From positions 1 through 32,970 of the forward strand of contig JAAYSF010000094.1 of the NCBI GenBank assembly GCA_012523975.1: DNA of 32,970 nt. The letters run 5' to 3'. Shown here piece after piece: positions 23,129 through 31,519 of this stretch. The stretch is from Veillonellaceae bacterium (lineage in GTDB: Bacteria; Bacillota; Negativicutes; JAAYSF01). Within the stretch, counting starts at the first letter, position 1; each line of letters opens with the position of its first letter. A program made the position numbers and the translations under genes. The notes beneath the pieces were generated by a model. That model saw only the letters and a list, made by a program, of their open reading frames with translations, was not told the DNA's origin and searched no databases.

Positions 23129-25436
23129 ATCAGCGGGTGTTCCTGGTGAACAGGGTCAGACCTTAGTTGAACATACTTGCGAAGTCGTTAAGCAAATGGG
23201 TAATTTTATTAAGCTATATGAAAAAGAAATATCTGCAGTTCAAGAAATAAATTTGGCACGTGTTTTACTATATTCAGCAATTTTACATGATGTTGGTAAG
23301 TGTCATCCTAAGTTTCAAGAGCAACTGCGTGGCCAAGGGGTATTTGGCCTTCGGCATGAGATTTTAAGCCTGGGATTTCTACAGTTCTTTGATATACCTG
23401 TAAAGGAACGAGGTTTTTTGGCTGCTGCTGTAGCTCTCCATCACAAGGATTGGAGAATGATTGTCGAAGGTAAAGGAAGCATGCCGGCCTACTTTGCTCT
23501 CGGTTTATTACCGCAAGAAATCGAACCGCTTAACGAACTAACTGCAGAAATAACAGGCGAATTAATTGCAACAATAAAAACTTATTTAGAAACCGCGCCG
23601 CTAATAATCCAGGATCAGACAGGTTTGAAGGTCGAAGGCTATAAGTTTAGAGGACAGATAGAAAGAAAACTCAATGAAGAAATATATTTAAACCTAAAAC
23701 AGATAAACCAGTTAATAGCAGATTTCGTTCGGCGTGAAGGCCGTCGGCAGGTAGTTGACGAGAGGGCTGTCTATGTCGGCGTTCTAGCCCGTGGACTACT
23801 TATGTCATCTGACCATCTGGCCAGTGTTGGCAATGTTTGTTTTCGTGATGGTTTCGCCAATGTTGAAGAAGTTATTGGCGCAATTAAAAGGAAAAAGACT
23901 GAGTTAATGCCGCATCAGCAACAGATTGCTAATATAGTTGGAGATGCTATTTTAGTTGCTCCAACTGGGTCAGGAAAAACTGAGGCCGCCCTGCTATGGG
24001 CGGCCAAACAGAGAGAATTTAAAAAAAGCAAGGGCAGAATGTTTATGCTCCTGCCTTATCGGGCCAGCATGAATGCTATGGGAAACCGGCTTAGCAAAGT
24101 ATTTGATAAAAGGTCGGTAGCAGTTATTCATGCCAAAAGCTTAATTCGCAACTTTGAAAATTTGGCTAATATGGAATATTCACCGAGTCAAGCTATTGCT
24201 ATCGCCCATCATCAAGAAAGCATAGCCAGGTTAAATTCAACTATGCTGCGAGTATGCAGTCCTTACCAGCTTATCAAAGCCTTTTTTGGTCATAAGGGTT
24301 ATGAAGCTACACTTTGTTCAGCAATATGTTCTCAATTAGTCTTTGATGAAATACATGCATATAATACTCAGATAACAGCTTTGACACTAATAGCAGCACG
24401 TTATCTGTGCAGGCGCTATAATGCAAGTGTTCTCTTTATGACGGCTACTTTGCCAAGTCATTTGCGTGATGCAATTAAGCGCTTATTTCCGAATATAGCG
24501 CCGATCGTTCAACCTCCATCTTATTGGTTAAAGAAAATTCAACGTCATAGATTTAAATTTTTAGACTGCCATGCTCTATCAGCAGATAGTGTTAACGTTA
24601 TATTAGCCGAGGCAAAAAAGGGATCGGTATTAGTAGTTGTAAATAGAGTTGATAGGGCAATCAAACTTGTATCCTTACTGGAAAGATACGATAAAGATGT
24701 TGTTTTATTACATAGCCGGTTTAATGCGCGGGATCGTGGCACTAAAGAACAGCAACTATCAGCAACTCCGGGGAAAATACTAGTAGCCACTCAAGTGGTA
24801 GAAGTTTCGCTTAATATTGACTATGATACCGGCTTTTTTGAACTAGCGCCACTGGAGTCTCTTTTACAGCGTGCTGGGCGGGTAAATCGAATGGGAAATA
24901 AAAAAGATTATTCAGATATAAATATTTTTGAGCATTTTCCAGGAGATGAATGGATTAAGGAGACTGCACCATATAACCCGAATCATTTACAGCAAGTGCT
25001 CGGCACATTAAAAAATTATATAGCAGAAACCCACAATGGTGTTTGGGATGAAAGTCTAGCGGGTGAATTAGTAGATAAATCTTACCCTTCAGATATGAAA
25101 GAAGAGTTGCTGTTAAAAATTAATCACTTTGTAGAAGAATTTGAAACTAACTTTGCCAATACGCTACAACCTTTTGGTGGACAAAGTTTAGAAACTATTA
25201 AGACGCAACTAGCCCAATGGGATAAACTATTTGATGGTATAGAAATTTTACCTGAATGTCTTATTCAAGAGGCGCTTTCTAGCCATAACAATCTAGAAGT
25301 AGATAGATTAAAGGTGCCTATAACTCAGAGCCAATTTAACAGATTGACTAAAGAAGGTAAGCTATACAGTGTTGAGTACATAAATGGTCTAATTGCAAAA
25401 TGTGAGTATAGTAAGAAACTAGGTTTAATCCTATAA
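23106..25436 (+). CDS. cas3: Cas3 nuclease-helicase
   Basis: A 776-residue fusion of HD nuclease and superfamily 2 helicase that degrades the DNA strand exposed by Cascade. HD domain: H23 in VEHTCEVV, H61-D62 in AILHDVGKCHPKF, H84 in LRHEI, and H112-H113 in ALHHKDW. Helicase: Walker A APTGSGKTE (about 285-293), DEIH (414-417), MTATLP (445-450), and motif VI LLQRAGRVNRMG. All motifs are intact, so interference is likely active. It overlaps cas5 by 23 nt, and GGGGGG at 23091-23096 provides its ribosome-binding site. It is last in the effector operon, followed by a terminator at 25534-25560. Confidence 0.96.
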   Translation: MLSKVWAKSAGVPGEQGQTLVEHTCEVVKQMGNFIKLYEKEISAVQEINLARVLLYSAILHDVGKCHPKFQEQLRGQGVFGLRHEILSLGFLQFFDIPVKERGFLAAAVALHHKDWRMIVEGKGSMPAYFALGLLPQEIEPLNELTAEITGELIATIKTYLETAPLIIQDQTGLKVEGYKFRGQIERKLNEEIYLNLKQINQLIADFVRREGRRQVVDERAVYVGVLARGLLMSSDHLASVGNVCFRDGFANVEEVIGAIKRKKTELMPHQQQIANIVGDAILVAPTGSGKTEAALLWAAKQREFKKSKGRMFMLLPYRASMNAMGNRLSKVFDKRSVAVIHAKSLIRNFENLANMEYSPSQAIAIAHHQESIARLNSTMLRVCSPYQLIKAFFGHKGYEATLCSAICSQLVFDEIHAYNTQITALTLIAARYLCRRYNASVLFMTATLPSHLRDAIKRLFPNIAPIVQPPSYWLKKIQRHRFKFLDCHALSADSVNVILAEAKKGSVLVVVNRVDRAIKLVSLLERYDKDVVLLHSRFNARDRGTKEQQLSATPGKILVATQVVEVSLNIDYDTGFFELAPLESLLQRAGRVNRMGNKKDYSDINIFEHFPGDEWIKETAPYNPNHLQQVLGTLKNYIAETHNGVWDESLAGELVDKSYPSDMKEELLLKINHFVEEFETNFANTLQPFGGQSLETIKTQLAQWDKLFDGIEILPECLIQEALSSHNNLEVDRLKVPITQSQFNRLTKEGKLYSVEYINGLIAKCEYSKKLGLIL

Positions 25437-25533
25437 TCTAATTTTGATGGAACATCATTATAAGGACTCCAGAGTCTAGGAATACAATTAGAAATTGAAC
25501 GAAATAAAAGAGATATATAAAATATAATATTTT

Positions 25534-25560
25534 AAACAGGCAAATTAGCCTGTTTTTTCT
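25534..25560 (+). terminator. Terminator between cas3 and cas1
   Basis: AAACAGGC (25534-25541) pairs with GCCTGTTT (25548-25555), 6-nt loop, followed by TTTT. It separates the effector operon from the adaptation genes. Confidence 0.88.
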
Positions 25561-25569
25561 TTTTATACG

Positions 25570-25597
25570 TATGACTAGCTAATCGGCTGGCTATAAT
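25570..25597 (+). promoter_or_regulatory. Putative cas1 promoter
   Basis: TATAAT at 25592-25597, with TATGAC at 25570-25575 as a weak -35 (16-nt spacer). It lies after the cas3 terminator and 37 nt before the cas1 GTG. Confidence 0.5.
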
Positions 25598-25634
25598 GCC
25601 AATAATAGTTAAATTATGGAAAGGAGTGATTAAG

Positions 25635-26642
25635 GTGCAGCTATTTATATCGAATTATGGAACCTTTGTTGGAAAGAAAAGCGAGCGACTGGTTATTAAA
25701 GAAAAAGGTCAAGTTGTAGGTGAGCACCCGTTTCATGATGTAGAACATGTGATGGTTGATAGCCTAGGGGTGAGCATTTCTACTGACGCTATTCTCGACT
25801 GTATGGAACATGGAATCCCAATTAGCTTTATGACACCCTCAGGAAATCCATATGCTAAGCTAATTCCGCCAACCTTAACCGGCACTGTCGTTACACGACG
25901 GGAACAGCTTTTTGCTTTTCGCGATCAAAGAAGCATTGAACTTTGCAAGGCGTTTATTGACGGGAAGATAAGCAATCAAATCAATACTGTAAAGTATTTT
26001 GCCAAATACCGTAAAACAGCTAACCCCGAAGATTATAAGCAATTGCAGACGATGCTTGATAAGATGGCACTTATCGCTAAAGAATTAAGCAAGATTAAAG
26101 GCATCTGTATAGATGATGCTCGTGGCTCAATCATGGCATTAGAGGGGCGAATAGGAAATCTTTATTGGGAGTGCGTTAAATTATTGACTTCGGGAAAAGC
26201 GGACTTTCCGGGGCGGGAGCATAGGGGGGCAGAAGATGCAATAAATTCGATGCTAAACTATGGTTATGCTATTTTAGCGCATCAAGTTGAGACAGCTCTT
26301 ACCTTAGCGGGGCTTGATCCCTTCGGCGGTTTTCTCCATGTAGATAGGCCAGGAAAAAAGAGTTTAGTATATGACTTTATGGAAGAATTTCGTCAGCCGG
26401 TAGTTGATAAAGTTGTTATTGCAATGGTTAACAAAGGAACTGATGTAAAGCTTTCCGATGGATTGCTCGAGCAAGATACCAGGCGAGCACTGGCAGCAAA
26501 GATAAATGAACGGCTTGAAAGTACCGAACGTTTTAAAGGCAAAAAGCAGCGGCTTAAAACTATTATCCAAACACAGGCTAGACGAATAGCTACTTTTGTA
26601 CGAAATGAGGCTAAGTACAAACCTTTCATCTGTGGGTGGTAG
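25635..26642 (+). CDS. cas1: Cas1 integrase
   Basis: A 335-residue metal-dependent integrase that inserts new spacers at the leader end of the array together with Cas2. The catalytic residues are visible as E170 in MALEGRIGNLYWE, H235 in GFLHVDRPGKKSLVYDF and the acidic E250-E251 of FMEEFR. The start is GTG 25635, with AAGGAG at 25621-25626 and 8-nt spacing, giving MQLFISNYGTFVGKK; the longer frame from 25596 runs through the -10 box and is rejected. It is first gene of a separately promoted adaptation operon. cas2 follows after 1 nt. Confidence 0.95.
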   Translation: MQLFISNYGTFVGKKSERLVIKEKGQVVGEHPFHDVEHVMVDSLGVSISTDAILDCMEHGIPISFMTPSGNPYAKLIPPTLTGTVVTRREQLFAFRDQRSIELCKAFIDGKISNQINTVKYFAKYRKTANPEDYKQLQTMLDKMALIAKELSKIKGICIDDARGSIMALEGRIGNLYWECVKLLTSGKADFPGREHRGAEDAINSMLNYGYAILAHQVETALTLAGLDPFGGFLHVDRPGKKSLVYDFMEEFRQPVVDKVVIAMVNKGTDVKLSDGLLEQDTRRALAAKINERLESTERFKGKKQRLKTIIQTQARRIATFVRNEAKYKPFICGW

Positions 26643-26643
26643 T

Positions 26644-26910
26644 ATGAAAACATATATAATTTATGATATCGAAGAAGATAAGCTACGGACTAAGATTTTT
26701 GAAACCTGCAAGGATTATGGTTTGCAGCATGCCCAGTATAGTACCTTTGTCGGCGAATTAAATCATAACCGTCGTGAAGAAATTTATCTAAAAATTAAAA
26801 AGCTTATTGGTCGTAAGCGGGGCAAGGTAGCCATTGTTCCGGTTTGCGATAAAGATGCTAGGCTTGCTAAAGCGATTGATACTATTAATGAGGGTTGCCA
26901 TGAATGTTAA
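26644..26910 (+). CDS. cas2: Cas2
   Basis: An 88-residue ferredoxin-fold protein and partner of Cas1 in spacer integration. It starts MKTYIIYDIEEDKLR, with the conserved aspartate of the first strand at residue 8, and continues with LQHAQYSTFVGEL typical of Cas2. The ATG at 26644 comes directly after the cas1 TAG, and GGGTGG upstream is a modest ribosome-binding site, so coupling to cas1 is likely. The 3' end overlaps cas4 by 11 nt. An upstream extension of the frame into cas1 is not supported. Confidence 0.95.
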   Translation: MKTYIIYDIEEDKLRTKIFETCKDYGLQHAQYSTFVGELNHNRREEIYLKIKKLIGRKRGKVAIVPVCDKDARLAKAIDTINEGCHEC

Positions 26911-27511
26911 GGTTACAGATATCAAGCAATACATTTACTGTCCGCGCATAATTTATTTTCTCTATGTTTGTCCGGTAAATAAAAAGACTACCTATAAAAT
27001 GCAAGCCGGCAAAGAAGAACATTTCATACTGGATAAGTTAGAGAGACGTCGAACCCTAAAGCGCTATAATTTAGAATCGGGCGAAAGAGTTTTCCATGCT
27101 TGGCTTAATTCTCCGCGGTTGGGGTTGCAGGGTAAGCTCGACTTACACATTATCTCGGGTAAGGATTACTTTCCGGTAGAATTTAAATTTACTACCAGAG
27201 GAGCCTCGCTTAATCATAAATATCAGCTTATCAGCTATGCCTTATTGTTAGAAGATAGTTTTAAATGCAACATCAGGTTTGGACTGTTATATCTTGTGCC
27301 GACTCAAACAATAATCCCGATAGAGATCACTCCTAACAGTCGGTTATTTGTTCATGAAATTATCGACAGGATACGCGAGATAGTTAAGTCTGAGCGAATG
27401 CCTGAGAAACAGAAGAAAACGGAGAAGTGCCGCGACTGTGAATATCTAAGGTTTTGCGGAGACATTGACTTTATACGAAAGGGGAATAAAATAAGTGTAT
27501 TTTTTAACTGA
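26900..27511 (+). CDS. cas4: Cas4 exonuclease
   Basis: A 203-residue PD-(D/E)XK nuclease with an iron-sulfur cluster. Cluster ligands: C14 in YIYCPRIIYF and three C-terminal cysteines in KCRDCEYLRFC. The nuclease core is GLQGKLDLHII followed by FPVEFKFT (E-x-K), with QLISYALLLE (motif QxxxY). Cas4 trims prespacers and selects those next to a PAM. Start ATG 26900 overlaps the end of cas2 by 11 nt. It is followed by a second Cas4-superfamily gene, csa1, overlapping by 17 nt, so the array is served by two Cas4-like enzymes. Confidence 0.94.
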   Translation: MNVKVTDIKQYIYCPRIIYFLYVCPVNKKTTYKMQAGKEEHFILDKLERRRTLKRYNLESGERVFHAWLNSPRLGLQGKLDLHIISGKDYFPVEFKFTTRGASLNHKYQLISYALLLEDSFKCNIRFGLLYLVPTQTIIPIEITPNSRLFVHEIIDRIREIVKSERMPEKQKKTEKCRDCEYLRFCGDIDFIRKGNKISVFFN

Positions 27512-28418
27512 AGCTGAGCGTAAGATGTTTTTAAAAAAAATGCTGCCCAAAGCCCGGAGGTTGGACGTAAATGATGAATTAAGGGGTTGGAATTGGCATC
27601 TGCCGACACTGGAACCATCCTACGAAGAACGGTTAGGAGTTTTTGAAGTAAGCAATGCCTATTGTCCTACGCACCGCGATTTATATTTAAACAGAGTACT
27701 GAAGAACAAGTTAAAGCCCAATTATTTCATGATATCAGGCAAGGCTTTTCATCAAATACTAGTGGATGTAGTTACCCATGCAAAAAGGCTTATTTATACT
27801 TATGGCGTCCACAATCTCCAGGAGTTAATCGCGGAACTTAGAAAGCCAGTTGAGATTACTTGGCCGTCTGAAATGTATTCTTTGAGCGATGAGCAGAAGG
27901 CTGAGCTAAAAATAAAAGGTAATTTTTTACGAGACTATGAGCAAAGCAGGATTTGTTCACGTGTTGAAGAAATATTAACGCAACAGCCATATATTGGGAG
28001 TGATTCGCTGGCCCATTTGGCGGCACCGATAGTCTGTGAAAATAAACTTGATGGCAGATTTTTGGGACTTAGTCCATATTTAAGCGCTGATGCCTTTGTC
28101 TTGTCCGAGCCAATGATTTTAGATTTTAAGTTTGGCCAGCCCGAGGAGTTTCATCGCCTGGCAACTACAGGTTATGCCCTAGTTATGGAGGCCATTCATG
28201 AAGTTCCCGTAAACTTAGGCTGCATAATTTATGGGCAATTTAAAAACGAGCGGCTTATAGTAACAAAGGACATGCATTTTATTGATGATGAGTTAAGACA
28301 GTGGTTTATCGAATCACGCGACGAAAAAATGCGAATGATATTCGAAGAAATTGACCCTGGATTGGCAGATAACTGTAAAGAATTTTGTCCAGGCTATTCT
28401 CTATGCCACACTAATTAG
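27495..28418 (+). CDS. csa1: Csa1/Cas4-family adaptation protein (second Cas4)
   Basis: A 307-residue protein of the Csa1 branch of Cas4 nucleases, usually found in type I-A adaptation modules. Support: N-terminus YFLTEAERKMFLKKMLPKAR, cluster cysteine C57 in NAYCPTHRDLYL, nuclease core CENKLDG ... SADAFVLSEPMILDFKFGQPEE (D-x-K) and TTGYALVME. The C-terminal cysteine cluster is CKEFCPGYSLC. In archaea with two Cas4 proteins, one defines the PAM end and the other the opposite end of the prespacer; the same split is inferred here. Start GTG 27495 has GGGG upstream and restores the conserved N-terminus; ATG 27525 is the alternative. It is last gene before the CRISPR leader. Confidence 0.85.
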   Translation: MYFLTEAERKMFLKKMLPKARRLDVNDELRGWNWHLPTLEPSYEERLGVFEVSNAYCPTHRDLYLNRVLKNKLKPNYFMISGKAFHQILVDVVTHAKRLIYTYGVHNLQELIAELRKPVEITWPSEMYSLSDEQKAELKIKGNFLRDYEQSRICSRVEEILTQQPYIGSDSLAHLAAPIVCENKLDGRFLGLSPYLSADAFVLSEPMILDFKFGQPEEFHRLATTGYALVMEAIHEVPVNLGCIIYGQFKNERLIVTKDMHFIDDELRQWFIESRDEKMRMIFEEIDPGLADNCKEFCPGYSLCHTN

Positions 28419-28564
28419 GAGTAGGTACTGAAATGATGTTTTTCGCAAATACCCCCTGCATTAATGCAGAAAACTATTTTGCGGGAAAATCGGCCTTCGT
28501 GGTTATATCTACAATGCCAACAAACCCAGTAAGAAGGCCTGTTCAAGGCATGCCGCCTTAGTCG
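28419..28564 (+). promoter_or_regulatory. CRISPR leader with nested inverted repeats
   Basis: The 146 nt between csa1 and the first repeat form the leader; the degenerate last repeat at the far end confirms this polarity. It contains CTGCATTAATGCAG (28456-28469, perfect palindrome) flanked by CGCAAA (28444-28449) and TTTGCG (28478-28483). A second inverted repeat, GGCCTTC (28492-28498) / GAAGGCC (28533-28539), lies closer to the array. TTGCGG (28479-28484) and TTATAT (28503-28508) could be a weak array promoter. Confidence 0.7.
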
Positions 28565-31200
28565 GTTACATTCGCCTTCCTCGTTTAATGAGGACTGAAA
28601 CACATAAACTGCTGTTCAACTATGGCTTGTTTTTCTTGTTACATTCGCCTTCCTCGTTTAATGAGGACTGAAACAAACTGGACCAAAATTATGAACTTGA
28701 ACAAAGACAAGCGTTACATTCGCCTTCCTCGTTTAATGAGGACTGAAACCCGCAAAAGGGACATGGTCTTAACTTACTTTCGCTCAGTTACATTCGCCTT
28801 CCTCGTTTAATGAGGACTGAAACTTAATCGCTTCGACTGCTGTTATTCCTCTTTGCGCTGTTACATTCGCCTTCCTCGTTTAATGAGGACTGAAACAACA
28901 TCCAAGATGCATATACTGTCAGGCCGCTCAACCTTGTTACATTCGCCTTCCTCGTTTAATGAGGACTGAAACGGAACTATTGTCGGCGGCACTTCAAGCA
29001 TTCATAACCCGTTACATTCGCCTTCCTCCTTTAATGAGGACTGAAACGTAGAAATTATTGAGGTCTTAGGATATGCAAAAGACGGGTTACATTCGCCTTC
29101 CTCGTTTAATGAGGACTGAAACACAACAAGGAAAAGGCCAATATCCTCCTGCAAATTAGTTACATTCGCCTTCCTCGTTTAATGAGGACTGAAACGCAGA
29201 TATCCTTTGACGCGCTCTTTAACATCAGGACATGTTACATTCGCCTTCCTCGTTTAATGAGGACTGAAACGGAAAGCAGTTGTCACTTCCATTTTAAGCA
29301 AAGCAGTTACATTCGCCTTCCTCGTTTAATGAGGACTGAAACAAAAAACAAGGGCGCGGATACCAGTCGTACCGCCGCCGTTACATTCGCCTTCCTCGTT
29401 TAATGAGGACTGAAACACAGAAGCTTGTGCAGCTGCACCTGCAGCGGCAGCGGTTACATTCGCCTTCCTCGTTTAATGAGGACTGAAACTTACTACAAAG
29501 TCACTTTGTGAAGCATATGTCACCGCGTTACATTCGCCTTCCTCGTTTAATGAGGACTGAAACGCATGATGGCAAGTATATCTTCACTTAATCCATCAGT
29601 TACATTCGCCTTCCTCGTTTAATGAGGACTGAAACACGGTGGTGCTCTGTATGCTCAAGAAAAAGGCAATATACGTTACATTCGCCTTCCTCGTTTAATG
29701 AGGACTGAAACATACATACCTTTACCATGTGTCAAGGTTTTTTACTTGACGTTACATTCGCCTTCCTCGTTTAATGAGGACTGAAACTATAGTTAGTGCT
29801 ATATATCTTGCCGGAATTATATCGGTTACATTCGCCTTCCTCGTTTAATGAGGACTGAAACCTTATATATACCCCCTCCATACAACAACTTACGAATAAA
29901 GTTACATTCGCCTTCCTCGTTTAATGAGGACTGAAACAGCAAAACGACTTCTGCAAATTAGCGGCATTTAAGAGTTACATTCGCCTTCCTCGTTTAATGA
30001 GGACTGAAACGCTGAACTAAACATTCCGATAGGATCCCGTTACTCCTGTTACATTCGCCTTCCTCGTTTAATGAGGACTGAAACTTCAAACAGCACTTGG
30101 GTTATGAATCATATATACTTCCGTTACATTCGCCTTCCTCGTTTAATGAGGACTGAAACGGAACCATGACGACAGAGGGCAGGAAGATTCAAACGAAGTT
30201 ACATTCGCCTTCCTCGTTTAATGAGGACTGAAACTCTAATAATGTTTCATAGTCGGGCTCATATTCAACTGTTACATTCGCCTTCCTCGTTTAATGAGGA
30301 CTGAAACTTGATATGAAATTCCTAGCTTTTCGCTCCATGCTTTAGTTACATTCGCCTTCCTCGTTTAATGAGGACTGAAACAGTGGCAGAGATAGAATGG
30401 ATAGTAACGGCAACGACAGTTACATTCGCCTTCCTCGTTTAATGAGGACTGAAACGTTTCAATAACCTTGTTGAAGGCATTGACATACTCGTTGTTACAT
30501 TCGCCTTCCTCGTTTAATGAGGACTGAAACGAAAAGGAAACATAAATCTTAGGGAATGTATCAAATGCGTTACATTCGCCTTCCTCGTTTAATGAGGACT
30601 GAAACACACTGTAACTACTAATTTTGCAGCTGATGATACTTTAGGTTACATTCGCCTTCCTCGTTTAATGAGGACTGAAACCTCCTTAACTGTTTAATAA
30701 ACTCTTTAACCTTTTGGTATGTTACATTCGCCTTCCTCGTTTAATGAGGACTGAAACCGATAAACAGCTAAATTCCTGCCGTAAATTTCCGTTCATGTTA
30801 CATTCGCCTTCCTCGTTTAATGAGGACTGAAACTTCCAAAAAATACTATTTCCCTTGGAAATGCTTTTAGTTACATTCGCCTTCCTCGTTTAATGAGGAC
30901 TGAAACACAATTTAACACTTACAGTTCCTTCTGGCGCCACACGTTACATTCGCCTTCCTCGTTTAATGAGGACTGAAACCTACAAGCTCATGCTCGGTAT
31001 ACCACTCGTTGCCGTGTTACATTCGCCTTCCTCGTTTAATGAGGACTGAAACTATGTGTTTTCCTCGATGCGAAGTATTACACCGTTTGGTTACATTCGC
31101 CTTCCTCGTTTAATGAGGACTGAAACAGGTACATTACCCTTTCCAGCCTGTCCTTACGGTCGGGTTACATTCGCCTTCCTCGTTTAATGAGGACTCAACC
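28565..31200 (+). CRISPR. CRISPR array, 36 repeats of 37 nt, 35 spacers
   Basis: I counted 36 repeats (first 28565-28601, last 31164-31200) and 35 spacers of 35-39 nt. The repeat starts GTTACATTCGCC, contains the hairpin TCCTC-GTTTAAT-GAGGA and ends CTGAAAC; the 8-nt 3' handle would be ACTGAAAC. Repeats are identical except the seventh (29011-29047), which has C instead of G at the loop start (CCTCCTTT), and the last, which ends CTCAACC. The degenerate last repeat places the leader on the csa1 side and new spacers at the left end. Transcription on the plus strand fits the handle orientation for the adjacent type I-B Cas6. All spacers appear distinct by eye. The array is large and regular, which suggests it is or recently was active. 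Confidence 0.99.
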
Positions 31201-31231
31201 TGTTAGTAATCGATCGGTAGGTAAATGTTAA

Positions 31232-31266
31232 AGGCCGTACCCGATGAAGGTACAGCCTGATTTTTA
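31232..31266 (+). terminator. Terminator after the CRISPR array
   Basis: AGGCCGTACC (31232-31241) pairs with GGTACAGCCT (31249-31258) with one mismatch, 7-nt loop, then GATTTTTATA. It would end the pre-crRNA transcript about 50 nt after the last repeat. Confidence 0.8.
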
Positions 31267-31519
31267 TAATGAGGTTTTACTAGCCATTCGTAGTGTCCGC
31301 AATAGGCAATACGGTTAACTAGCGTATCCTCTTAAGTGGGAGTTAACTATGTCTAAGTCCATGGATAAGTTCGACTAGGCTTCGGCTTCAGGTGTAGTTA
31401 AAACTCAATCGAAGCCAGTCTCACTTTAAGAACTGGCTAATTCCAGGCGAAAGTACTATTCTCAAAAGCATGTCTTTGTGTTAAGGTAAAGATAATCTGT
31501 TAAGAGAAGGGGATATGAT
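31267..31519 (+). other. Gene-free, hairpin-rich region upstream of namZ
   Basis: No gene is seen in these 253 nt. Several perfect inverted repeats are present: GTTAACT/AGTTAAC around 31314-31347, GGCTTCG (starting 31379) with CGAAGCC (31410-31416), and AGCCAGT (31413-31419) with ACTGGCT (31432-31438). The last two pairs overlap and cannot form together. This could be a structured 5' leader of namZ or an independent small RNA. I could not assign it to a known riboswitch family. Confidence 0.4.

Noticed and set aside
28419-28440. Repeat-like ACTGAAA in the leader just after csa1
   Set aside because: Only seven bases match and there is no preceding hairpin like that of the repeat; likely chance.
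30365-30607. Minus-strand open frames across the CRISPR array with repeated FQSSLNEEGECN
   Set aside because: The repeated peptide is only the translation of the reverse-complement repeat; the frame has no ribosome-binding site and lies wholly in the array. The same applies to plus-strand frames rich in YIRLPRLMRTET.
31405-31430. About 17 of 18 nt shared with positions 131-149 (GAAGC-AGTCTCACTTTA)
   Set aside because: A single match of this length within 33 kb is near what chance allows, and the first copy is partly the 3' coding end of the ubiE gene.
28419-31519. tracrRNA or type II/V elements near the array
   Set aside because: The locus has a full type I-B set with Cas6; no anti-repeat or Cas9/Cas12 gene is present.
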